From: JABFSC01 sp031389045
GTDB lineage: Bacteria; Desulfobacterota; Binatia; Bin18
Assembly: GCA_031389045.1 (NCBI GenBank)
Contig: JANMSE010000425.1
Coordinates: forward strand, 1 to 12,007
Reading direction: 5' to 3'
Length of the DNA stretch: 12,007 nucleotides
Positions 6,692 to 12,007 of this stretch are shown here, piece by piece. The notes beneath the pieces are model-generated. The model did not search any database and was not told where the DNA came from. It saw only the letters and a list, made by a program, of their open reading frames with translations. The stretch's first letter is position 1, and each line of letters begins with the position of its first letter. The position numbers and the translations under genes are program-made.

Positions 6692-8104
6692 TCACACGCG
6701 CTCTTCCACCGCGGGCACCAGTGTCGGCAAATAACGTCGCACCTGGACCAACAGCTCTTCATCCGAAATGGAAGTCGTGCGTCCCTGGTTGTACTGCGCA
6801 TCCACCCACTCCGTGATCTTCCGTACGCTCTCCGCTTTTTTATCCACACGCTGAGCAAGGGGTAGATTGAGGCAGGTATTGATCCACCACGAGACACCCG
6901 CCATCCCCGAGGTCTTGTCCACCGCCACCCGCGGCGGGCGCCCGAGAATTTTCGTCGTGTCGAAGATGTTGTAAATCTCCTCGTCTTTCAGCAGACCGTC
7001 CGCGTGAATCCCGGCGCGCGTCACATTAAAATCGCGCCCGACAAATGGATAGTTGGGCGGAATCTGATACTTGATCTCATGCTCAAAATACTGGGCGATT
7101 TCGCTGATCACGGTCGTATCCATCCCGTTAGTCTCCCCGGTGAGCGAGACATACTCCATGACCAGCCCTTCTAGCGGTGGATTGCCGGTGCGCTCACCGT
7201 ACCCCAGCAACGTGCCGTTGGCATACATGCAGCCGTGGAGCCAGGCGGTGGACGCATTGACTAACACCTTGTGAAAATCGTTATGGCCGTGCCATTCAAG
7301 ACATTCCGGTGGCACCCCGCACTCGCGCCGCAAGCCCTGAATCAACTTCGGTACGCTACGAGGCAACGCCGCGCCAGGAAATGGCACCCCAAATCCCATC
7401 GTGTCGCACACGCGAATTTTAATCGGAATGCCACTCTCTTCGCGCAGACGCATGAGTTCACTGACGAAAGGCACGACAAAGCCGTAAAAGTCCGCTCGCG
7501 TCGCGTCTTCGAGATGGCAGCGAATGTGAATCCCCGCGGCCAGGGCATCCTTGACCACGCTTAGATACTCTTCGTAAGCTTGGCGTCGCGTCCGCTTGAG
7601 TTTGAGGAAGATGTGATAGTCCGAACACGAGGTCAAAATCCCGGTTTCCTTGAGCCCCATTTCCTTGACGAGCGTGAAGTCGGATTTCACCGCGCGAATC
7701 CAGCCCGTGACCTCGGGGAACCGATACCCGAGAGCGAGGCAGCGGCGGACCGCTTCACGATCGGCCTCGGCATAGAGAAAAAACTCCGCCTGGCGAATGA
7801 TCCCCTTTGGCCCGCCGAGGCGATGGAGCAACGTATAAAGATCAACAATCTGCCCCACCGTATAGGGTGGGCGTGCCTGTTGCCCATCACGAAAGGTTGT
7901 ATCGGTGATATAAAACTCCGGGGCCGGGTCGAGTTCTTCCGTCACCCCATCGAACACCACTTTCGGCACCGCGTCATACGGAAAAATCTCGCGTAACAAG
8001 TTGGGTTCGGACACATCCTGTAACTCATAGCGGTACGTGGTTCCGCGGTACGTGGTTCCATTGGTCGTCATCAATCGTCGCTTGCTCGCATTCCACATCG
8101 TCAT
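6692..8104 (-). CDS. DRE-TIM metallolyase family, Re-citrate synthase-like (annotated type: isopropylmalate/homocitrate synthase)
   Basis: This 470-aa acyl-CoA:2-oxoacid Claisen condensing enzyme is expected to join an acyl-CoA (probably acetyl-CoA) to a 2-oxo acid. Motifs are DTTFRDGQQARP (D68, R72, D73; Q75 where LeuA and homocitrate synthases have Glu), EVTGWIRA (131-138) and RCHLEDATRAD (195-205). Also present are the metal site EWHGHNDFHK (H272, H274, N275) and ANGTLLGYGERTGNPPLEG (295-313). After the barrel comes a homocitrate-synthase-like subdomain (RDFNVTRAGIHADG, H367), but no LeuA leucine-binding domain. The FRDGQQARPPYT and WHGHNDFHKV pattern resembles, from memory, the Re-citrate synthases of anaerobes such as Clostridium kluyveri and Syntrophus, rather than LeuA. 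Homocitrate, citramalate or another product cannot be excluded. The ATG has AAGGAGG 6 bp upstream. It is divergent from an HTH-citrate synthase gene and shares its promoter region. Confidence 0.8.
   Translation of the reverse strand: MTMWNASKRRLMTTNGTTYRGTTYRYELQDVSEPNLLREIFPYDAVPKVVFDGVTEELDPAPEFYITDTTFRDGQQARPPYTVGQIVDLYTLLHRLGGPKGIIRQAEFFLYAEADREAVRRCLALGYRFPEVTGWIRAVKSDFTLVKEMGLKETGILTSCSDYHIFLKLKRTRRQAYEEYLSVVKDALAAGIHIRCHLEDATRADFYGFVVPFVSELMRLREESGIPIKIRVCDTMGFGVPFPGAALPRSVPKLIQGLRRECGVPPECLEWHGHNDFHKVLVNASTAWLHGCMYANGTLLGYGERTGNPPLEGLVMEYVSLTGETNGMDTTVISEIAQYFEHEIKYQIPPNYPFVGRDFNVTRAGIHADGLLKDEEIYNIFDTTKILGRPPRVAVDKTSGMAGVSWWINTCLNLPLAQRVDKKAESVRKITEWVDAQYNQGRTTSISDEELLVQVRRYLPTLVPAVEERV
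8030..8059. repeat. Perfect 15-bp tandem duplication inside the synthase gene
   Basis: Positions 8030-8044 and 8045-8059 are identical. On the minus strand they are in frame and duplicate the pentapeptide GTTYR (residues 16-20 and 21-25) in the non-conserved N-terminal tail, so the reading frame is kept. Confidence 0.95.
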
Positions 8105-8133
8105 GGCAGTCCTCCTTGCTTGGTTCTGCGATC

Positions 8134-8161
8134 ATTGTAAAATTTAATAATGTAGTGTCAA
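8134..8161 (-). promoter_or_regulatory. Strong sigma-70-type promoter for the Re-citrate-synthase-like gene
   Basis: On the minus strand the -35 box TTGACA (8156-8161) is a perfect consensus. It is followed after 16 bp by TACAAT (8134-8139), one mismatch from TATAAT, with an AT-rich spacer. Transcription would start near 8127, giving a leader of about 23 nt carrying AAGGAGG (8111-8117) before the ATG at 8104. Confidence 0.75.
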
Positions 8162-8167
8162 CGTTGA
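8158..8167. promoter_or_regulatory. Perfect 10-bp palindrome between divergent -35 boxes (candidate operator)
   Basis: TCAACGTTGA is self-complementary and centred on 8162/8163. That is exactly the 2-bp gap between the leftward -35 (8156-8161) and the candidate rightward -35 (8164-8169). A dimeric regulator bound here would block or reset both promoters at once. Part of the symmetry comes from the two TTGA-containing boxes themselves, so it is suggestive rather than proof of an operator. Confidence 0.5.
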
Positions 8168-8179
8168 TTTTATAATCAA
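8164..8179. promoter_or_regulatory. Second inverted repeat in the divergent promoter
   Basis: TTGATT (8164-8169) and AATCAA (8174-8179) are 6-bp inverted arms around TTAT. They cover the candidate -35 and spacer of the rightward promoter. This is a further possible binding site for the HTH protein encoded immediately downstream. Confidence 0.4.
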
Positions 8180-8192
8180 TATAAAATATATT
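8164..8192 (+). promoter_or_regulatory. Candidate promoter for the HTH-citrate synthase gene
   Basis: TTGATT (8164-8169) and TATATT (8187-8192) are separated by 17 bp and match the sigma-70 consensus at four and five positions. Transcription would start near 8199, just at the beginning of the heptad repeat, which would then lie in the leader. The whole stretch 8134-8195 is very AT-rich compared with the genes, so other -10-like strings (for example TATAAT at 8171-8176) also occur. Confidence 0.5.
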
Positions 8193-8199
8193 TCCTTTC

Positions 8200-8237
8200 G
8201 GGTTTCAGGTTTCGGGTTTTGGGTTTCAGGTTTCGGG
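8200..8237. repeat. Heptad tandem repeat (five units plus three bases)
   Basis: Consecutive 7-mers GGGTTTC, AGGTTTC, GGGTTTT, GGGTTTC and AGGTTTC run from 8200 to 8234, followed by GGG. The block sits between the predicted transcription start and the SD (AAAGGGGA, 8238-8245) of the HTH-citrate synthase gene. Copy-number change here would alter leader length. Confidence 0.8.
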
Positions 8238-8253
8238 AAAGGGGACATAGGTT

Positions 8254-9501
8254 ATGGCGGAAAAGCAGTACTTGACGGCTCAGGAAGCAGCCGAGGCTCT
8301 CAGCGTCAGCGCGCCAACGCTGTACGCGTATGTCAGTCGTGGGCTGATTCGCTCGGAGCCGATAGAGGGCAGCAAACGTGCGCGTCGCTACTTCCGTGAA
8401 GATGTCGAACGACTTGGCGAGCGCAAAGAGCTGCGGCGCAACCCCGCCACGGCGGCGGCCAAGGCCTTGCATTTAGGCATGCCCGTGCTCGATTCGGCGA
8501 TTACTCTCATTGCCGACGGGCATCTGTATTATCGTGGCTATGATGCGGTGAGCCTGGCGACCACACAGAGCGTTGAGCAAGTCGCGGCACTGCTCTGGCT
8601 TGGGCACATTGACGCGAACACCGCGACCCTGTTTGGTACAGCGGAGCAGAAACTCCCTTCACGCTGCTCCGCGATGCAGCGTCGTCTCTCCGAACTGCTC
8701 ACGGACTTATCCCCTATTGAGCGCTTTCAGTTGATCCTGCCGATGGCCGCGACGGAAGATGTGGCGGCGTACGATCTCCAATCCTCCGCGGTGGCGCACA
8801 CTGGCGCTCGTATTCTGCGGCTATTGACGCTGATTGCCGTGGGGCGCAACAGCAGCGGGCATGACGTGGTTCGCACTCTGCAAGAAGGATGGGTGCCAGA
8901 CAATCCGGCGGCGGCCTCGCTGCTCCGAGCGGCACTGATCTTGTGTGCTGACCACGAATTGAACGTGTCCGCGTTCACCGCGCGCTGTGTAGCCTCAGCG
9001 AACGCGACACCCTACGCGGTCGTCATCGCCGGCCTCGCCGCGCTCCAAGGCGCGAAACACGGGGGGTATACCGATCAAGTCGAAGCGTTCATGGCCGAAG
9101 TGGCGACACCAGAGCGCGCGGTCACGGTCATCACGCAGCGCTTGAAGCGAGGGGAGCGAGTGCCGGGATTTGGTCATCAGCTCTATCCAGACGGAGACCC
9201 TCGCGCCACGGCATTATTGGCGTTGACGGCGAAAACGTGTCCAAAGGAGGCGGCGATCACACTGGGGAAGGCAGTCGCCACTCAAATACAGCGGGCCATT
9301 GGTCAGCGGCCGACCATTGATTTCGCCTTGGCGATATTGGCAAATGCCTTACATCTGCCTCCCGGATCGGCGCTCGCGCTTTTCGCCCTGGGTCGCACGA
9401 TTGGGTGGATCGGTCAGGCCATTGAACAATATCAACTCGACCAACTCATTCGTCCGCGTGCTCGGTATATTGGCCTCGCACCACAGTCCGCGGACAGCTA
9501 A
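8254..9501 (+). CDS. Citrate synthase-family protein with N-terminal helix-turn-helix domain
   Basis: This is a 415-aa fusion. Residues about 5-50 form a MerR/excisionase-like winged HTH (YLTAQEAAEALSVSAPTLYAYVSRGLIRS, then a wing and YFREDVERL). Residues about 75-410 form a complete type II (Si) citrate synthase fold: ADGHLYYRGYDAVSLA, H234 in DHELNVS, H269 in AKHGGY, H308 in GFGHQLYPDGDPRA, R317, D356 in TIDFALA, R381 in GRTIGW, and RPRARYIG (400-407). The catalytic His/His/Asp set and substrate arginines are therefore present. At H308+1, glutamine replaces the Arg of canonical GHRVY. HTH-citrate synthase proteins occur in several bacteria; whether they are enzymes, regulators or both is not settled as far as I know. 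The ATG has AAAGGGGA upstream. It is divergent from the Re-citrate-synthase-like gene and 35 bp before the dehydratase-mutase gene. Confidence 0.88.
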   Translation: MAEKQYLTAQEAAEALSVSAPTLYAYVSRGLIRSEPIEGSKRARRYFREDVERLGERKELRRNPATAAAKALHLGMPVLDSAITLIADGHLYYRGYDAVSLATTQSVEQVAALLWLGHIDANTATLFGTAEQKLPSRCSAMQRRLSELLTDLSPIERFQLILPMAATEDVAAYDLQSSAVAHTGARILRLLTLIAVGRNSSGHDVVRTLQEGWVPDNPAAASLLRAALILCADHELNVSAFTARCVASANATPYAVVIAGLAALQGAKHGGYTDQVEAFMAEVATPERAVTVITQRLKRGERVPGFGHQLYPDGDPRATALLALTAKTCPKEAAITLGKAVATQIQRAIGQRPTIDFALAILANALHLPPGSALALFALGRTIGWIGQAIEQYQLDQLIRPRARYIGLAPQSADS

Positions 9502-9536
9502 TCGGAAGCATTCAGCCGTCAAGAGAAAGGCATCCA

Positions 9537-10811
9537 ATGTCACTATCCCTTCGTGTTCTTCTCGTCCCACTCCTTTTTGTGATGATTCGTCTGTCACCTG
9601 CTGTGCATGCCGATGACCTGGAGACCGTCCGCTCACGAGGCGTCCTGCGTGTTGGCATCAGTGGGGATTACCAGCCTTTTAGCTTATGTTCAGAGCAGTT
9701 CACTGATTGTCGCGGCTTTGATGTCGATGTCGCCCAACGAGTGGCGACGGATTTAGGGGCGCGCCTTGAACTGGTGCGCTTTCGGTGGCCGGAGCTACGG
9801 GCGGATGTAAGCGCGGGAAAGTTCGATGTCGCGATGAGTGGGGTCACTCTGCGCCCAGAGCGCACCCTGACCGCGACGTTCACGCGTCCGTATACCGTTG
9901 CCCAAGCGGTCGTTCTTGTCGCTGACCGGGAGCGGTTTCCTTCACTTGCCGCGGTTGAGCAAACTGGAGTCCGGGTGGCGGTGAATGCGGGAGGACATCT
10001 CGAACAAGTGGCGCGCGCCCATTTCCAGACCGCAACCGTGCAACCCACGGCCAAGAACCTCTCGTTACCTGATTTGGTGGTGACCAAACAGGCGGACGCC
10101 TTAGTCACCGACTCTCTTGAAGCCCCACACTTTCTTGCCGCCCACCCAACGTTGTCCGCATTGCCTGGCTTTGGTCGCGACCGCAAAGTATATCTGCTCC
10201 GTCGTTCCGATACGACCTTGCGTGAATGGCTCGACACGTGGCTTGTGGCGCGTGAGGACGATGGATTTCTCCCGACACTGCGTACCCACTGGTTCGGAGG
10301 AGCGACGCACGCGACGCCATCGCCACTGTCGGCGTTGTTCGCGTGTCTTGATCTCCGGCTCGCACTGATGCCCGCCGTCGCCGATTACAAGCGCCGTTTC
10401 AATATGCCGGTGACCGATGAGGAACAGGAACACGCCGTCTTGCAACAAGTGGCCGCGCACGCACGAGAGGCGAAGTTGGATGAACAGCAAGTGCAACGGT
10501 TGTTCCGGGTGCAGATTGAGCTTGCCAAACAGGTGCAGCGCGCCTTTCTGGGAGAGCAACCGGGACGATTCGTTTTCCCGGCGTGGGCGCAAGGACTCGA
10601 TCTGACCACGGACATCCGTCCGGCGTTGCTCGAACTCGGTACTCGCATCGTCGCGGAACTTGCTCGTGCGACTCCCGCTCTCAAGGAGCGAGAGTCGCTG
10701 CTTCGTCTGACCGAAGAGGAAATCACCGCGAGTGTGCTTTCCACGGCGGAACGCCGCCAGCTCGGAGAGGCATTGTGGCGGGTCGGGCAGATCGCTGGAT
10801 CACACGAGTAG
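9537..10811 (+). CDS. Exported cyclohexadienyl dehydratase-chorismate mutase fusion (PheC-like + AroQ-gamma-like)
   Basis: This is a 424-aa protein. A signal peptide (1-25, cleavage likely after VHA) precedes a periplasmic-binding-protein-fold domain (about 27-253) that resembles PheC: GDYQPFS, GFDVDVAQR, AMSGVTLRPER, VNAGGHLEQVARAHF and VTDSLEA with the likely catalytic E195. Residues about 263-415 resemble AroQ-gamma chorismate mutase: R274 and K285 with family spacing, and R370. The Arg expected 12 residues after K285 (Arg72 in M. tuberculosis numbering) is Gln297. Positions matching Gln76, Thr105 and Glu109 are Val301, Ala330 and Gln334. Together the domains would turn chorismate into prephenate and then phenylpyruvate (or arogenate into phenylalanine) outside the cytoplasm. 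Two cysteines (C51, C58) may form a disulphide. AGAAAGG lies 6 bp before the ATG; 35 bp after the HTH-citrate synthase gene, so one operon is likely. An amino-acid-binding role for the first domain is the alternative. Confidence 0.85.
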   Translation: MSLSLRVLLVPLLFVMIRLSPAVHADDLETVRSRGVLRVGISGDYQPFSLCSEQFTDCRGFDVDVAQRVATDLGARLELVRFRWPELRADVSAGKFDVAMSGVTLRPERTLTATFTRPYTVAQAVVLVADRERFPSLAAVEQTGVRVAVNAGGHLEQVARAHFQTATVQPTAKNLSLPDLVVTKQADALVTDSLEAPHFLAAHPTLSALPGFGRDRKVYLLRRSDTTLREWLDTWLVAREDDGFLPTLRTHWFGGATHATPSPLSALFACLDLRLALMPAVADYKRRFNMPVTDEEQEHAVLQQVAAHAREAKLDEQQVQRLFRVQIELAKQVQRAFLGEQPGRFVFPAWAQGLDLTTDIRPALLELGTRIVAELARATPALKERESLLRLTEEEITASVLSTAERRQLGEALWRVGQIAGSHE

Positions 10812-10833
10812 GCGCGCACCGTTCATCGCGTGC

Positions 10834-11772
10834 TTATTGCAGCGCGGCCCGCAACTCCGCGATCTTCTCTCGGATTTGCGCGGCATCAGGAACACTGGGA
10901 GCGATCAACAGATACTGATCGTACAATTGCGCCGCTTTGGACAGGTCGCCGATCTCCTCGAACGCCTGCGCGAGATTGCGGTACGCGGGACTAGATTTCG
11001 CGTCCAAGTGTATAGCCATCTGATAGCCACCAATCGCCTGCTCCATATCGCCAGTGGCGCGAAAAGCGAGGCCGAGCGTGTTACAGGCTTCGACATAGTT
11101 AGGTTTGAGACGAAGGGCGGCGAGTAATTCAATCTGCGCGCGCTTGCCATCCCTGTTGGTGAGAAACGTGTGGCCACGCCGGAAATGATCCTCGGCGGTG
11201 CCACCAGCGGGCGTGGGAAAGGCCGCTTTCTCAACCGCGGCACTCAAGAGCGCGGCTTCGGGCGCTTCAGGAGACACGGCCAAATATCGCTTGTAGGCAT
11301 CGAACGCGCCAGCTTTGTCCCCTTTTTGCTCCAGGATATTACCAAGGTTATAGTTCGCGGTGGGGTTGAGCTGACTCGCGGTCCGAAAAGCCGCGAGCGC
11401 GCCGTCGAGATCGCGCATGTCATAGAGCGCGAGTCCTAACCCGTGGGCCGCATCAACACGAGCGGGGTCAAGTTGCAGAGCGGCTCGGAACGCTGGGACG
11501 GCTGCTGTCGCATTGCCTTTGAAATAATACGCCGTGGCCAGGAGCGCTTGCGCGCCCGCTCGCTTGGCGTCGAGTTTGACCACCGCCGTCAGCTCCGTGA
11601 TCGCCTCATCCCATTTTCCTGCGCCGATCAGAGTCTCCCCTTGTCGTAGTCGTTCCTCGATTCGCGCGGTGTCCTGTCCATTCGCGTTCCACGGGAGACC
11701 GACCGCGAGCACCAGCAGTGACAACACGCGTCCCCACCTCAAGACTTTCCTGTTCATCGTCAGACTGTCCAT
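10834..11772 (-). CDS. Exported tetratricopeptide-repeat protein
   Basis: This is a 312-aa protein with an N-terminal basic-hydrophobic segment (RKVLRWGRVLSLLVLAVGLPW, about 8-28) that reads as a signal peptide. Cleavage is likely near residue 32. About seven TPR units follow (about 38-70, 72-104, 106-137, 138-169, 184-217, 219-251, 253-285), shown by repeating patterns such as W-x-E-A-I, A-x-Y-Y-F-K-G-N, L-G-L-A-x-Y and L-x-P. A linker of about 20 residues rich in Pro, Ala and Gly (at about 172-185) splits two TPR blocks. TPRs bind partner proteins; no enzyme domain is present. The ATG at 11770-11772 is chosen over one at 11797-11799 because AAGGAG lies 9 bp before it. It converges with the dehydratase-mutase gene (22 bp apart) and follows the rhomboid remnant, whose stop overlaps its SD. 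Confidence 0.88.
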   Translation of the reverse strand: MDSLTMNRKVLRWGRVLSLLVLAVGLPWNANGQDTARIEERLRQGETLIGAGKWDEAITELTAVVKLDAKRAGAQALLATAYYFKGNATAAVPAFRAALQLDPARVDAAHGLGLALYDMRDLDGALAAFRTASQLNPTANYNLGNILEQKGDKAGAFDAYKRYLAVSPEAPEAALLSAAVEKAAFPTPAGGTAEDHFRRGHTFLTNRDGKRAQIELLAALRLKPNYVEACNTLGLAFRATGDMEQAIGGYQMAIHLDAKSSPAYRNLAQAFEEIGDLSKAAQLYDQYLLIAPSVPDAAQIREKIAELRAALQ

Positions 11773-11781
11773 TGTTTTGCA

Positions 11782-11787
11782 CTCCTT
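11782..11787 (-). promoter_or_regulatory. Shine-Dalgarno of the TPR gene overlapping the rhomboid stop codon
   Basis: AAGGAG on the minus strand shares two bases with the TAA (11786-11788) that ends the rhomboid frame and lies 9 bp before the ATG at 11772. This arrangement is typical of translational coupling in an operon. Confidence 0.65.
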
Positions 11788-12007
11788 ATTCGATGTCATA
11801 GCGGGAACGTGAGCGTCGCGACTGCCGAGGTCGGAGGAACAACATCACCGCCGCGCCCGCGATGAAGCCTCCCACATGCGCCCCAGGAGATGCAACAGGC
11901 CGCCGTGCAGAAACATGGAACTGAACATCGGCCCGAAGCGTCCCGCGAGGTCCCACGGTTCAGCATGGGACACGTGCAGATAGCGCACGGGACGAACCCA
12001 TAGTGCA
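11786..12007 (-). pseudogene. Rhomboid-family intramembrane serine protease, internally deleted and frameshifted (5' end outside window)
   Basis: Two pieces of a rhomboid can be read in different frames. From the window edge, one frame gives the first-half signature SSMFLHGGLLHLLG and then ends in unrelated residues at a TGA (11835-11837). Another frame from about 11880 gives the C-terminal signature GAHVGGFIAGAAVMLFLRPRQ and ends at TAA (11786-11788). In intact rhomboids these segments are separated by several transmembrane helices, including the G-x-S-G catalytic serine. Here they directly abut at a GGGG run (about 11881-11884). The catalytic-histidine segment (AHVGG) remains but the serine segment is gone, so the gene should be non-functional. 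An assembly error at this site would give the same picture. The intact gene would have been cotranscribed with the TPR gene downstream. Confidence 0.8.

Noticed and set aside
8200..8237. Possible CRISPR or telomere-like array
   Set aside because: The units are 7 bp with no spacers, so this is a short tandem repeat only.
9668..10592. Antisense frames of 163-189 codons opposite the dehydratase-mutase gene
   Set aside because: They are rich in Arg, Ser and Cys, show no domain, and lie opposite conserved motifs of the real gene.

Overview
The window is a GC-rich (roughly 55-60%), densely coded stretch of bacterial chromosome carrying 12 intact or edge-truncated protein genes and one rhomboid remnant. 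There are no RNA genes, CRISPR arrays or transposases that I can see. The gene mix points to an uncultivated soil or marine lineage near the old Deltaproteobacteria (Binatota-, Tectomicrobia- or Desulfobacterota-like). It includes an ACMSD-type amidohydrolase, a bacterial-luciferase-like oxidoreductase, a SnoaL-like protein, a GST, a split-barrel Rv0121-type protein and a Re-citrate-synthase-like enzyme. Exported proteins and dispersed hairpin and heptad repeats fit a Gram-negative. This placement is inferred from gene content only and is low-confidence.

Layout. Positions 1-574 (+) hold the catalytic tail of a sensor histidine kinase. Positions 599-1768 (-) hold a SnoaL-like gene followed by a GST gene. 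Diverging from them, 1929-4463 (+) holds an amidohydrolase and a luciferase-like flavin/F420 oxidoreductase separated by a long perfect hairpin. These four genes look like an accessory catabolic or detoxification module. Two hairpins at 4476-4538 separate this from a leftward series: a 95-aa unknown protein (6496-6209), an RNase Z-like metallo-beta-lactamase protein (6140-5091) and a split-barrel FMN/F420 protein (5045-4599). Further right is the 470-aa DRE-TIM synthase (8104-6692, -).

The most interesting part is 6.7-10.8 kb. A Re-citrate-synthase-like gene (-) and a citrate synthase of the classical fold fused to an N-terminal helix-turn-helix (+) are transcribed head to head. Their predicted promoters have -35 boxes 2 bp apart, and a perfect 10-bp palindrome is centred exactly between them. 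That is what one would expect of a metabolite-responsive regulator sitting on a divergent promoter. The HTH-citrate synthase gene is followed after 35 nt by an exported fusion of cyclohexadienyl (prephenate/arogenate) dehydratase with an AroQ-gamma chorismate mutase. This links central carbon metabolism to periplasmic phenylpyruvate or phenylalanine formation.

At the right end (-), an exported TPR protein follows a rhomboid protease gene that has lost its middle, including the catalytic serine, and is frameshifted. The SD of the TPR gene overlaps the stop codon of the rhomboid remnant.
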